A DNA stretch of 64,000 bases from Jaltomata sinuosa (lineage: Eukaryota > Streptophyta > Magnoliopsida > Solanales > Solanaceae), in assembly GCA_003996215.1 (NCBI GenBank), contig QJPP01004080.1:1-64000 (forward strand), given 5' to 3'. The notes beneath the pieces were generated by a model. The model worked only from the letters and a program-made list of their open reading frames with translations. It was not told the origin of the DNA and ran no database searches. Shown here piece by piece: positions 44,867-57,794 of the stretch (the stretch's first letter is position 1; every line of letters starts with the position of its first letter). The position numbers were made by a program, and so were the translations under genes.

Positions 44867-46809
44867 TGTAACACCCCAGAATTTAATCCATCTTTAAAAA
44901 CTTAAAACTCAGAAAAAAGACTCTAGGAAATTCCATCCCAGTCAAGCCCCACGGACTGACCCACGGGCGTCGTGGACACGACAGCCCATCAGGGGTCCCT
45001 GTGGGAAATGGCCAGAGACTTGGTCCCAGCTGGCTCCATCCAAATAAGGGACCCGACGGGCCGTCGGGCAGCCCGTGAGGAGGAGCCAGCGCCCAGCGTC
45101 CCAGCCTCCCTCCTTCTGATGGGCAATCGCCATGGGCGTCGCTGATATGATGGGCTGTGGGAGCCGCCTGAGGGAATGGTCCAGGGAACCATCCCCTCCT
45201 GTCCAGTTACGATGCCCTGGTCGACGGGCCATCACAGGTTCGACGGTCAGTTCTTTTTTGAAATTTCCAGATTTAGTTGGAGGCAGTCCGGTCTTTTCCC
45301 AATTCTTTTAATTCCGATCCTTAGTCATTTTGGGAGTAATTAAAGGCTTTTAACTCTATTTTCCCTCATTACTCCTAAATCATTCAATACTTAGCAAATT
45401 CAGTCAAGAACAGAACGCTCTCTCTCCAGAACAAGGCAAAAGGGTTTCCTCCAAGTTTCTCTCAGAATCCAAAGGTTCAACCGTAGAATCTTCATCCAGG
45501 TATATGGGGTTTCACTAGTGGGTTCCTTTCACCCACTAGGTTCCTAAAACTCAGTCAGTTCCTTCAATTCTCCATAATTGATTAGACCTAGGGTTCATAA
45601 ACCTTAGAGTGTTCTTTGCTATTCGGATGCTCTAATTTATATGATGCTTAGTCCATGTTCTTGGAGAATTACTACAGTTCATGTATAGATTTCAGAACCT
45701 TAACCTGTGATAATTTTCAGTACTTTATAAATTATGCTTGCTAGGTAGATCAGTCAGATAATCATACTTCAGAATTTCAATGCCATAACTTTCAGTATGT
45801 TTATGTGCATTCTCAGATTATATCAGTATTTTGAGCTATCCGATGCTATAGTTAGATATTAGCTTACGTTCAGTTGGGAGTAGACTTAGAACTGAGCGAA
45901 CTAAGGGATAAATGCTCACCCGTCAGCTTTAGGCTGAGACCTTTAGTAGCAATCCCTGAGTTCCATAACTACGGTGCCACCGTAGGTTCTAAAGAGGTCA
46001 CCCGTCAAATTAGGCTTGACACCATTGTCCCTTGTGGACATCTGTTAATGGATCCACGTCAAACTTGTTCATACCCTTGGAAAGATATGAACACCCTCCC
46101 ATCCAGGGTTATAGGTTGGCAGTTAATAGTATCTCCCACAGTCAGATTCATGTTGCATTGACCATATACTCAATATTTAATTCAGTATTTAGTTCAGTAT
46201 GTTATATTCATGATTTGTACTTGGTCACTGTATCCATTCCAGCATTCAGTTATATTTCAGTATAATTATTTCTATGCTTAGTTCTTTATTATCTAGCTTA
46301 GTACATATCCTGCATGCTTAGTACATTCAAAGTACTGACGCATACTCTTGTGCTACATTGTTGTATGATGTAGGTTCAGGCACACAACATCTAGACCGCA
46401 CTTAGTTAGAATTCCAGTCCATACTCAGCAGCCTCAGTGATAAGTCCTCATAGATCGAGGAAGATAGTCATGTTTAATTTTCAGTCCTTACCTTTCAGTT
46501 TCAGATTTGTTAGAGTTAGCAGGGGGCATGTCCAAGCAACTCCTATCAGTTAGAAGGCTTTCAGGCATAGACTAGATTTTAGCAGTTGTTAGTGTTGTTT
46601 CCAGTCGGCACTATACTCTTTATATTTGATTCATATATTTAGATATTTGGGATCTTCCCATTTCAGTTGATTAAATTGATTTTAGCTTCCGCACAGTACC
46701 TATTTTCAAATTTGAACTTATATAGATATGTCGTGCCATGGGTTAGCTTAGGGTCACTTGTGATGCTAAGCACTGTGTTGCGTTCAGAGGGTAGCCTCGG
46801 GGCATGACA
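44867..46809 (+). mobile_element. 5' LTR (1943 bp) of Gypsy element 1
   Basis: Starts TGTAACACCCC and ends GGGGCATGACA, immediately before the primer-binding site. A GC-rich block at about 44945-45240 contains GACGGGCCGTCGGG-type motifs, including a perfect 17 bp palindrome at 45052-45068. Compared with the 3' LTR it lacks two short blocks and has many substitutions, so the insertion is not recent. Confidence 0.9.
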
Positions 46810-46813
46810 AACT

Positions 46814-46824
46814 TGGTATCAGAG
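46814..46824 (+). other. Primer-binding site of Gypsy element 1
   Basis: TGGTATCAGAG, tRNA-Met type, 4 bp after the 5' LTR. Confidence 0.9.
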
Positions 46825-47030
46825 TATAGGTTCAAGTGTTCTAGGGTGTCTGAAAGCCACGTCAAGTAGAGCCTTCTTCATGGGTGTGAAGTGTGCCACA
46901 CTTATGGGGGATGAGCTATGAGATGACATTAGGAACAACTTCCCCTCTTTATTTATAAGTTTGTGCTATAGAGTATAAACTCTATTTAGTTTCATTCTAT
47001 TATAACTCATGCTCTTTGCATTTCAGAAAA

Positions 47031-48537
47031 ATGCCTCCCAGAAGAGCTAACACTAGGAATCAGCCAGCACCAGCAGCTACAGCAGACCCCTTGAATGAGC
47101 AAGTCACACACACGAAATTTAGGGCTGCCTTCCAAGTGCTTGCTCAGGCCATGACCGCCGAGGTCAACCAGCAGGCTGTAGCACCAGCTCTGCCTCAGAT
47201 CAACACTATTGCAGCCAGGATTCGGGATTTCACAAGGATGAACCCTCCAGAGTTTCATGGGTCCAAGTCTGAAGAGGATTTCCAAAAGTTTTTTGATGAT
47301 ATTCAGAAGGTGACAGACATTATGGGTGTCACTCCATTCGAGGGGGCAGACTTGGCCGCCTATCAGTTGAAGGGAGTGGCCTACACTTGGTACCAGCAAT
47401 GAAAGGAATCTCATTATGCCAATGCAGGGCCAGTGACTTGGAATCTTTTCAAGATAGCTTTTGCTAGACCCGTTCTTCCCGCTAGAGCTCAGGGAAGCCA
47501 AGGTTCAGAAATTCATCAATCTAAAGCAGAATGACATGAGCATGAAGGACTATGATCTCAAGTTCACTCAACTATCCAAGTATGCTCCAGTGATAGTAGA
47601 TGACTCCAGAGCTCGTATGCGCAAGTTTGTATCTGGTGTATCAGGTGATATAGTCAAGGAGTGCAAGACTACTATGCTGATTAAGGAGATGGACTTCTCC
47701 AGGTTGGTTACATATGCCCAGCAGATCGAGGAGGAGAAAATCAAGGAAAGGGGAGGATTTACTAAGAGGGCTAGAACATTTGACTTTAGCTACTCTCAGC
47801 AGAGGTTAGAGGGTGGCAACCGCTCTCAGTTTCATCAGAAAAGTTCAGCTCTAGCTCCATTTTCTATTAGCGCCCTAGTGCCTATGTTCAAGAAGGATCG
47901 ACGGGATAGAGCGTCTGGCTCTAAGTCCCAAGTGTGTAAGAAGTGTGGTAGAAACCACCAAGGTGAGTGCATGGCAGGTAGTGGGAATTGCTTTGGGTGT
48001 GGTAAGCCAGGACACAAGATGAGAGAGTGCCCTGAAAATTCTCAGAAGGGCAGGGATATTCGTTCGCAGAACCAGGCTAGCTCTGCAGCAATTCCAGCAG
48101 GCCGCCCCACTCAGCAGGGTGCCTCGTCTGGTACAGGTGGTGGTCAGCGCCAGAACAGGTTATATGCCCTTCAGGCTCGACAGGACCAAGAGGATTCTCC
48201 TGATGTGGTCACGGGTACGTTGCAAGTCTTTAATATTGATGTTTATGCATTGTTAGATCCAGAGGCTACGCTTTCCTTTATAACTCCTTATATAGTAGTA
48301 AATTTTGATGTCAGTCCAGAAACTCTCCCAGAACCCTTCTCAGTCTCTACTCCAGTTGGTGACCCAGTTATAGCTAGACGGGTATACAGAAACTACCCTG
48401 TCACAGTTTCCCATAAAATCACCTCAGCAGATCTTGTAGAGTTAGAAATGGTAGATTTTGATATCATTCTAGGTATGGATTGGTTACATTCTTGTTATGC
48501 CTCAGTCGATTGTAGAACTAGGATCATTCCATTTTAG
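47031..48537 (+). pseudogene. Gypsy element 1 gag and protease
   Basis: ATG at 47031 (MPPRRANTRN). The first frame covers the gag N-terminus to PPEFHGSKSEEDFQKFFDDI and stops at TGA 47400-47402, where Trp is expected. After a frameshift near 47460 the frame 47461-48537 continues gag (KFINLKQNDMSMKDYDLKFT), then two CCHC-like knuckles (CKKCGRNHQGEC and CFGCGKPGHKMREC), then the aspartic protease with YALLDPEATLSFI, in which Glu replaces the Gly of the D-x-G-A motif, and LGMDWL near the end. It stops at 48535-48537 TAG. Not functional. Confidence 0.9.
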
Positions 48538-48579
48538 TTTCCTAACGATCCAGTCTTAGAATGGAAGGGTAGTAACTCA

Positions 48580-50040
48580 GTGCCTGTAGGTCGTTTCATC
48601 TCCTACCTTCAGGCCAGAAAGATGATTTCCAAAGTGTATATCTATTATCTTGTTCGGGTTAAGGATTCAAACTCTGAAACCCCAACTCTTGAGTCAGTTT
48701 TAGTAGTAAGTGAGTTCTCAGAAGTGTTCCCAGAAGATCTTTCCGGAGTTCTTCCCAAAAGGGAAATCGACTTCGGAATAGATCTCCTTCTAGATACCCA
48801 GCCTATTTCGATTCCTCCTTACAGAATGGATCCCGCTGAGCTTAAGGAATTGAAAGAACAGCTGAAAGACCTACTAGATAAGGGCTTTATCAGACCCAGC
48901 ATCTCTCCATGGGGGTGCTCCAGTGTTGTTCGTGCGCAAGAAAGACAGTTCTCACAGGATGTGAATTGACTATCGTCAGTTGAACAAAGTCACAATCAAG
49001 AATAAATATCCCATCCCCAGGATTGATGACTTGTTTGACCAGCTTCAGGGCGCTAGTTGCTTTTCTAAGATAGACCTCATATCCAACTATCATCAGCTCA
49101 GAGTCATAGATAGTGACATCCCAAAGACAGCCTTCAGGACTCGGTATGGTCACTATGAATTTGTAGTCATGTCTTTTGGACTAACCAACGCTCCTACAGC
49201 TTTCATGGATTTAATGAATAGGGTGTTCAAGCAGTATTTGGACCTATTCATTATCATCTTTATTGATGATATCCTCGTTTATTCTCAGAATGAGGAGGAG
49301 CATGCGACTAATCTGAGGGTCATTCTGCAGACTCTCAAAGACCGCCAGTTATTCGCCAAGTGCAGTAAGTGTGAGTTCTGGTTAAAATCAGTCGCTTTTC
49401 TTGGTCATGTGGTGTCTAGTGAAGGCATCCGAGTTGATTCTCAAAAGATTGAGGCGGTAAAGGACAGTCCCAGACCTACCGTTCCGATAGACATCAGGAG
49501 TTTTTTGGGTTTGGCTGGTTATTACAGGAGGTTCATAGAAGGATTTTCATCCATAGTTACCCCATTAACCAAGTTGACTCAGAAAAAGGTCAAGTTCCAG
49601 TGGTCAGATGAGTATGAGAAACGTTTCTTAGAACTGAAGACCAGGTTAACTACAGCTCCTGTCTTGACTCTACCAGAGGGTTTGGATGGTTATGTGGTTT
49701 ATTGTGATGCGTCCAGGGTCGACCTAGGTTGTGTTTTGATGCAACAAAGTAAGGTTATAGCTTATGCTTCCAGACAGCTTAAGGTCCATGAGAAGAACTA
49801 CCTGACTCATTACCTAGAGCTTACAACAGTTATATTTGCCCTAAAGATTTAGAGACACTACTTGTATGGTGTTCATGTTGATGTGTTCACAGACTATAAG
49901 AGCCTTCAGTATGTGTTCACCCAGAAAGAGTTGAATCTTCGTCAGAGGAGATGGCTTGAGTTCCTCAAGGACTATGACTTGAATGTGCTCTACCATCCGG
50001 TAAGGCTAATATAGTGGCTGATGCTCTCAGCAGACTGTCT
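48580..50040 (+). pseudogene. Gypsy element 1 reverse transcriptase and RNase H
   Basis: Frame 48580-48969 carries the lead-in (PYRMDPAELKELKEQLKDLL, GFIRPS) and shifts near 48905, where an extra G is likely. Frame 48980-49852 holds the RT core: FSKIDLISNYHQLR, FRTRYGHYEFVVMSFGL, the catalytic FIDDILVYS, FLGHVVSSEGI, GLAGYYRRFIEGFS, then RNase H with VYCDASRVDLGCVL and YASRQLKVHEKNY. TAG at 49850-49852 replaces the Trp codon before RHYLYGVHVDVFTD. A further frameshift follows near 50000 at the YHP...ADALSR site. Confidence 0.9.
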
Positions 50041-51537
50041 ATGGGTAGCGTATTGCATGTTGAGAAAGAGAAAAAAGAATTAGCCAGAGATCTTCACATG
50101 ATGACTCGCTTAGGAGTTTGCCTTATGGACACGTCAGATGGTGGTGTGATATAACAGAATGGATCAAAATCTTCTTTGGTAGCGGAGGTTAAGGAGAAGC
50201 AGGATAGTGACCCTATATTACTTCAGTTGAAGGGTGAAGTTCATCAACAGAAAGTAGAGGTTTTCTCCCAGGGGGGAGATGGTGTGCTTCATTACCAGGG
50301 CCGCTTATGTGTTCCTAGGGTGGGTGAGTTGAGGCAACAGATCTTTACAGAAGCCCATAATTCTAGAAATTCTATTCATCCGGGTCCCAACTGTCAGCAG
50401 GTGAAGGTAGAACATCAAAAATTAGGAGGTGTGAATAAAGATATTAACATTCCTACTTGGAAGTAGGAGGTGATCAACATGGATTTCATTACGGGTTTAC
50501 CTCGTACTCGCAGACAGCACGACTCCATTTGGGTGATAGCGGACAGAGTTACTAAGTCAACTCACTTCTTGGCAGTCAAGACTACAGATTCAGTGGAGGA
50601 CTATGCCAAACTCTACATCAGCGAGATAGTCAGGTTGCATGGGGTTCCCTTGTGTATCATCTCAGATAGAGGTCCTCAATTTACATCTCATTTCTGAAGA
50701 TCATTTTAGAGAGGTCTTGGTACTCAGGTGAATCTCAGTACAGCATTTCACCCGCAGATGGATGGTAAGGCGGAGCGTACCATTCAGACCTTAGAGGACA
50801 TGTTGAGAGCTTGCGTGATCAATTTCAAGGATAGTTGGGATGATCACCTGCCTCTCATAGAGTTCGCCTATAATAACAGTTTTCACTCTAGTATTCAAAT
50901 GGCTCCTTATGAGGCACTTTATGGGCGTAGATGCAGATCACCGGTAGGTTGGTTCAAAGTAGGTGAAGCAGCCTTAATTGGGCTAGATTCAGTTCAGGAG
51001 GCTATGGAAAAAGTTTAGCTCATCAGAGATAGACTAAAGACAGCTCAGAGTCGTCAGAAGTCCTATGCAGATGTTAAGAGGAGAGACTTAGAGTTCAAAA
51101 TCAATGATAGGGTTTTCCTGAAAGTGTCCACCATGAAGGGAGTGATGAGATTTGTCAGGAAAGGGAAGCTCAGTTCCAGGTATGTAGGTCCTTACAAAAT
51201 CCTGGAAAGGGTTAGTCATGTGGCTTATGAGTTAAAGTTGCCAGCATAACTAGCAGCAGTTCATCCAGTCTTTCATATTTCCCTGTTGAAGAAGTGTGTG
51301 GGTGATCCGGCATCGATTGTACCTCTAGAGAGTGTGGTTGTGAAGGATAGCCTCACCTTCAAGGAGGTTCCAGTTGAGATTCTTGACCGTCAGGTTTGTA
51401 GGTTGAGAAATAAGAAAGTCGCTTCAGTAAAAGTTTTGTGGAGGAATCAGTCCGTAGAGGGAGCTACTTGGGAAGCAGAAGCAGCCATGATAGCCAAGTA
51501 TCCTCACCTCTTTCCCTCTGAGTCAGTTTCAGCTTGA
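50041..51537 (+). pseudogene. Gypsy element 1 integrase with chromodomain
   Basis: Integrase core with DFITGLPR and VIADRVTKSTHFLAV, CIISDRGPQFTS, TAFHPQMDGKAERTIQTLEDM and LIEFAYNNSFHSSIQMAPYE; the Asp/Asp/Glu residues are visible but in pieces separated by stops (TGA at 50695-50697, TAG at 51016-51018, TAA near 51247). Upstream, the H-x-x-C-C zinc region is abruptly shortened: SIHPG runs straight into PNCQQVK at about 50380. A chromodomain-like end at 51286-51537 (VEILDRQ, VKVLWRNQSVEGATWEAE) places it among chromoviruses, probably the Tekay/Del lineage. Confidence 0.9.
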
Positions 51538-51749
51538 GATAATAGTTCCTCTCCAGTCCTTCAGTTTACTCTTGTGCAATTCAGTCTCAGTACATTGTTC
51601 CATCAGTTATCCTTGAACTTCAGCGGATTTGCATGTTCATGGAACTCAATTCAGTTAGGTATCAGCTACTTGTTTTCAGTTGGTATGGATTTCAGCTCTT
51701 TCCCTCCAAACTCGACTTAGTTAACCTTCATTCGAGGACGAATGATCCC

Positions 51750-51759
51750 AAGGGGAAGA
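51750..51759 (+). other. Polypurine tract of Gypsy element 1
   Basis: AAGGGGAAGA just before the 3' LTR, the plus-strand priming site. Confidence 0.75.
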
Positions 51760-51762
51760 TAT

Positions 51763-53775
51763 TGTAAAACCCCAAAATTTAATCCATCTTTAAAAACCCA
51801 GAACTCAGAAAAAGGACTCTAGGAAATTCCATCCCAGTCAAGCCCTACGGGCTGACCCACGGGCATCGTGGAAACGATGGCTCATCAGGGGTCCCCATGG
51901 GAAAGGGCTAGAGACTTGGTCCCAGCCGGCTCCAGCCAAATGGGGGACCCGATGGGCGTCGAAGGTCCGACGGGCCATCGGGAAGACCGTGAGGAGGATC
52001 CAGCACCCAGCATCCCAGCCTCCCTCCCCCCCGACGGGCAATCACCATGGGCGTTGCTAATATGACAGGCTGTGGGAGACGCCCATGGGAATAGTCCAGG
52101 GGACTAGGCCCTCCTGATCAATTACGATTCCCTGGCGGATGGGTCATCACGGGTCCGATGCCTATCAGACGGTCCGTCCAACGGTCAATTTTTTTCAAAA
52201 TTTCCAGATTTAGTTGGGGGCAGTCCGGTCTTTTCCTAACTTTTTTAATTCCGATCCTTAGTCATTTTGGGAGTAATTAAAGGGTTTTAACTCTATTTTC
52301 CCTCATTACTCCTAAATCATTCGATACTTAGCAAATTCAGTCAAGAACAGAACGCTTTCTCTCCATAACAAGGCAAAAGGGTTTCCTCCAAGTTCCTCTC
52401 AGAATCCAAAAGTTCAATCATAGAATCTTCATCCAGTTATGTGGGGTTTCACTAGTGGGCTCCTTTCACCCACTAGGTCCCTAGAACTCAGCTAGTTCCT
52501 CCAGTTCTCCATAATTGATTAGACCTAGGGTTCATAAACCTTAGAGTGTTCTTTGCTATTTGGATGCTATAATTTATATGATGCTTACTCCATGTTCTTG
52601 GAGAATTATTACAGTTCTTGTATAGATTTCAGAAACTTAACCTGTGATAATTTTCAGTACTTTATAAATTATGCTTGCTAGGTAGATCAGTCAAATAATC
52701 ATACTTTAGAATTTCAATGCCATATCCTTCAGTGTGTTTATGTGCATTCTCAGATTATATCAGTATTTTGAGCTATCCAGTGCTACATTTGCATGTTAGC
52801 TTACGTTCACTTGAGAGTAGACTTAGCACCGAGCAAACTAAGGGATAAAGGCTCACCCATCAGCTTTAGGCTGAGACCTTTAGTAGCATTCCCTGAGTTC
52901 CAGAACTACGGTGCCACCGTAGGTTCTAAAGGGGTCACCCATCAGATTAGGCTTGAAACCCTTGTCCCTTGTGGACATCAGTTAGTGGATCCACGTCATA
53001 CATGTTCGTACCCTTAGCAAGGTATGAACACCCTTCCATCCAGGGTTACAGGTTGGCCCCATAGTTAGCTCAATTTGGGGTATGTCGGTTAATAGTATCT
53101 CTCACAGTCAGATTCATGTTGCATTTACCATATACTCAGTATTTATTTCAGCATTCAGTTCAGCATGTTATATTCATGATTTGTACTTGGTCATTGTATC
53201 CATTCCAGCTTTCAGTTATATTTCAGTATAAGTATTTCTATGCTTAGTTCTTTATTGTCCAGCTTAGTACATATCCTGCATGCTCAGTACATTCATAGTA
53301 CTGACACATACTCTTATGCTACATCATTGTATGATGTAGGTTTAGGTACACATCATCCAGATCGCGCCTAGTTCGACTTCCAGTCCATACTCAGCAGCCT
53401 GAGTGGTGAGTCCTCATAGATTGAGGACGATAGTCATGTTTTATTTTCAGTCCTTACCTTTCAGTTTCAGATTTGTTAGAGTTAGCAGGGGGCATGTCCC
53501 AGCAACTCCTATCAGTTAGAAGGCTTTCAGACATAGACTAGATTTTAGCAGTTGTTAGTGTTATTTCCAGTCGGCACTATACTATTTATATTTGATTCAT
53601 ATATTCAGATATTTGGGTTCTTCCTGTTTCAGTTGATTAAATTGCTTTTAGCTTCCGCACAGTACCTGTTTTCAAATTTGAACTTGTATAGATATACCAT
53701 GCCATTAGTTAGCTTGGGGTCACTTGTGACGCTAAGCACCGTGTTGCATCCAGGGGATAGCCTCGGGGCGTGACA
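51763..53775 (+). mobile_element. 3' LTR (2013 bp) of Gypsy element 1
   Basis: Starts TGTAAAACCCC and ends GGGGCGTGACA. About 70 bp longer than the 5' LTR through small insertions, for example in the GC-rich block near 52160 and around 53060-53090. Followed by ATGAG at 53776-53780. Confidence 0.9.
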
Positions 53776-54219
53776 ATGAGATTTTTTCTAATGCCAATCA
53801 ATATCCCGAGTCTATTGATCTTATTAAATTAAGTGTCTCTGCAATGTGGCAAATTTGAAAGGCTACAAATGCTATGAGCTTTAATTGAGATATTTATGAA
53901 CCTACTGATATTGTTAACAAGTTAACAAGGCACTGTTGACTTCCAAGAATATGAAAGTATTTTTCTTACTACTTTTTCTCCTATGCTTATATCTGAAAGT
54001 AATATTGATAAATCGATTACTTTGGCATAAGATTATGTTCTTATGTTTGCAGATGCTAGCTTATAAAAGGAGAAAAATATGGTGAGCATTAAAGTGGCAG
54101 CTATGGATAGCTTTGGTAAATTACTTCAAGCCTTTGGTACCCCAATTCAATTTGTTGGGAAGACCGTTATTGCTGAAGCACTAGAAATTCGTGTGGCATT
54201 GAAAAATGCTAAAGCAATG
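53776..54219 (+). pseudogene. LINE ORF2 3' end (RNase H-like)
   Basis: Continuation of the LINE from 44866. After some broken sequence, 54010-54219 reads as the plant LINE RNase H-like domain: an FADAS start at about 54048, then VSIKVAAMDSFGKLLQAFGT and FVGKTVIAEALEIRVALKNA. It is cut at 54219 by the second Gypsy element. The LINE 3' end and poly(A) are beyond that insertion. Confidence 0.75.
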
Positions 54220-57200
54220 TGTCACGACCTAATTTCTCGTTCATGATGGCACCTACAAATCCCCAGTAGGCAAACCAATCCCCATAGCCCAGAACGGATA
54301 GTAATGGGCTACTAACTAATAAGTGAGCGAAAGAACAATATAAATATAAGTGGAAGCAAGGGATATAAGATAAAGAAATGGGATAATAGGAATATAACAT
54401 ATATACGGAAGCTAACCAAATCCCAAAACCTGGTATCATAGTATAAGAGCCAGAACTAAATCAACATAGTACAAACGATCCAAAACAATATATACATATA
54501 TCTCCGAAAGATAAAAGAGTACATAATGCAAAATATAACTAAAAGCTAAGCCTCGATCGTCAATAGCTCACCCTCATTCTGGGATGATCCAAAATCAGCC
54601 TCACACGAGTCTCCACAAGCTAACGATAATGGCCCACACTACACCACTTGCTAAGCAATGGGTACCCAATAGGCATCTTAGGCCGACCGGGAACATATAA
54701 GATATAAAGGCAGTAATATAGCAGAAATGAAACAAGTAGTCACAAAAAATAATAAATAAGTATACGGAAGCTAGCACAGAAGGACACAAGGGAAAAACAA
54801 CATACTTGGCTACTGGAATATATATCACACAGACACAGGTGAGAGAAAGGAATAACGCACCTGGAATCCTTGCAATAACAATATATATGGGAAGTTTTAG
54901 AAATAGGTGGTATACCGGTAACCTCAAGTGAAAGAAGGGAAGGAGAGAAGCAAATAATCTAATCATGCTTGAAACCCAATTTTACAACTAAAACATGCCA
55001 AAAATCCAAGTAGAACATGAAGTGAACCAAGAGTGTGCGATAGGATGATAATAAGTCTACCTACAGACCCAATGGGAGCCCATACACCCGAGGAACGTAT
55101 ACAAGTGAAGACAAACCCTCCGACATCTCATACTACCTGAGCGTACACTCAGTAAACAGCAAACAAGGGTGGAACCTCACATAAATGGATGATATGATGC
55201 AATAGTGAAATCCAGGTAGAATAGTAACCCCGTATGTACCCCCTCCGGTGCCTATGCGCCCAGCAGGTAGGATCCATGGAAGAACACGGCCCATATACCT
55301 CAACTACACCGTATATCCCTCCTCCAGCACACTCAGCACATAGACCCTGGTCCAGATCGGCAAGGTCCATGGAGGTCCCAGACCACATACTACCCCTCGT
55401 TACCTCGATGCAACTGTCCGGAGTGAATCCGAATCCAAAGTAGTAACCCAATCTCAAAAATGCATGCCTGGAGCCTATCCGAGTCTAAATCAGTGAAATA
55501 AGTCTCAAAGCCTCTACAGGTTTCCCAGACATAACCGAATCTAAAACAGTAGTAAAACAAGTCTGATGCTCGGCCTAACCGAGTCTAGTATCATCTTCAA
55601 CCAACAATAAAACATGTCTAGAACTCCGGCCGCGCCGAGTCGAGTAGTAGTTTGAAAACAGTAATAAAATCAACCTATTAACTTTCTTACCCCAAGAAGA
55701 TCCATTAAAATCATTTCCAAAACCTTTATAACCACTTTTACCAAAAATGAGCTCTTGGGGTCATGCAAGATTTAGAAAACAATCAATAGTAGGCCCGAAG
55801 CCAAAACTGTAGCAAAACCTATGGAAAACCTCTTTATATGCATGATAATGGCATGTTCAATCACAAACAGTAGCCCAATGGCTCAGAATCAACCTATCGG
55901 CCCTACACAAGCTCCAATCGCTCTACAGCACAGATAACCAGCCTAAGATCTCAATATCGATGTTCGAAGCTCAGGAAAATTCCCAAATAACCCACCATCT
56001 ATGGTATAGAGTCAATACAAGGTCACACAGGACCACAAGGGTGATAATATCATCTACAATAAACACTACAATATCAGACAAAGCAAAATGAGTCAGACAT
56101 GAAGAAGCGGACAAGGTCTGTGCTACCAAGCTAATAAACCCAACCCAAGGATGCTAATTAGTAAAATTATATCCTATATATGCAAAGTCTAGAGGAGTTA
56201 AACCGTAATCTACCTGTCGTACGATGACAAGCTGCTAGAACGACGATGTCCGAGCCCGAATCGCTCTGAGAAGCTTTGAATGGAAGTCAAACTATCAAGA
56301 ACATAACTACATGTTAAAATGAGATTAACGATACCCATATTTCTATAACTATAGACAGGTCGAAATTCAGGTCAAAAGCAGGCCCACGAGGCACAGAACC
56401 CAAAATTAAAAATGGGAAGAAGCACAATGACCACAACAATACCAAGAGAGCATGCTCCAAAATTGAGAGAATTTATCCAAGAGGAAGGGCACAAAACAGC
56501 CCGCTCAAGTAAGGATTTAAATATGGAATTTCAAGAATTAAGCTCGAAAATTGGAGCAAGAATTACTTACCACAATGCGGTGAAACACGCTAAGGAAGTG
56601 GAATCACCGACCCCCCGAACATGCAACCTCAAGAGAAATCAGTTTCTACAAGGAATTTCCATGCTTTTAAGAATCAACAACAATGGAGGTTTTCAACAAT
56701 GGAGAAGAAACAAATTTTGGGGAAGAAGAACTTACCAAGCGACGAGGAAGCAAAATTTCACGACAATTAATGAATTCCCCAAGCTTTAAGACTGCTAGGA
56801 GCACTTTGGTAGAGAGAATAAACAATTTGGAGTTGGGAAAATATGAGCAACAAGGCTGGAAAAAAGAAGGCCAAAGTATTTTATAGCAGCTCGATGCTGG
56901 TCAGCGCTATTGGTGCTAAAGCAGCGCCATCACAGGAGGAGGCCAGGCACTGAGGCGCCATCGCGCTAGCCGGCTAGCATGCACTGGAGTGCTAATGCAA
57001 TGGCATGGCATCATCGGCACTGATGGCACACGTAGGCTAGCACGATCCGTTGCCTGGGCACCATTGGCGCTGAAGGCCCGGCCTGCAACAAAACCCAGTT
57101 GTGCTAGAAATTTCTACGGGGTTTTCTAGGCACGATTGGAACCCGATACTCAAAAATCAATAATGCTAATAGAGTGAAAATGACCTTCTGGACTCATCAG

Positions 57201-57751
57201 AATTGACAAAACTTCCATATGAGGTCGTTTCAAAGTAATATTGACCCAAGTCAACACTAACTATAATCAACCAAACACCCGAAATGAGCCCGGCTCACCC
57301 GGGGCCTGAACCAACCACCTGCCTAACCCAAACTCAATATTTCGGAGCTGATGGAATTGTCAAATTTTGAATCTGATGCTCCGATCATCGAAGGCTGACC
57401 CAAGTCACACTTCCAATTCCAAATGGCTTGAAAACATAATGAGCAACACAAAACCCACACCAAAAGTTCTCAGGCCTCGACTAAAGGTCCAACTAGACCA
57501 AACTCCATGTTCCGAAGCTAATGGAACTATCATAACTTGATTCCGAGCACGTTAGCTAAAAATGTTGACTAAAGTCAAAAAATTCCTAAGTTATAGATCT
57601 AAAATAGGAAAACGTCCATAATGACCAAATGAACGGCCAGGGCACCGAACCACTAGTTCCAGCAAGCCATAAATGACTTGGGGCCGCTACAGGAAAGCTC
57701 TAACAGTACAAAGAAAGCATAAATACGAAAATGACCGGAAGGGTCATTACA
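54220..57751 (-). mobile_element. 3' LTR (3532 bp) of Gypsy element 2
   Basis: On the minus strand it begins TGTAATGACC (57751) and ends GGTCGTGACA (54220). The first ~1 kb from 54220 aligns with 62950-64000, with differences of roughly 8-10% by eye, so the insertion is old. A GC-rich block at about 56885-57110 is full of GGCGC/GCGCC and GCTAGC motifs. Open frames in it, such as 56412-56886, are shadows. A + strand LTR end of the same family is at 1-888. Confidence 0.85.
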
Positions 57752-57794
57752 TCATCCACTACTAAAAAGGAATTTTATCCTCAAAAGGTAAGGA

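Noticed and set aside
44942..45235. GC-rich open frames in the LTR (also 51838-52065)
   Set aside because: They arise from the GC-rich palindromic LTR block and are not conserved between the two LTRs.
56412..56886. 125- and 67-codon plus-strand frames
   Set aside because: They lie inside the 3' LTR of Gypsy element 2, overlap each other and show no domain.
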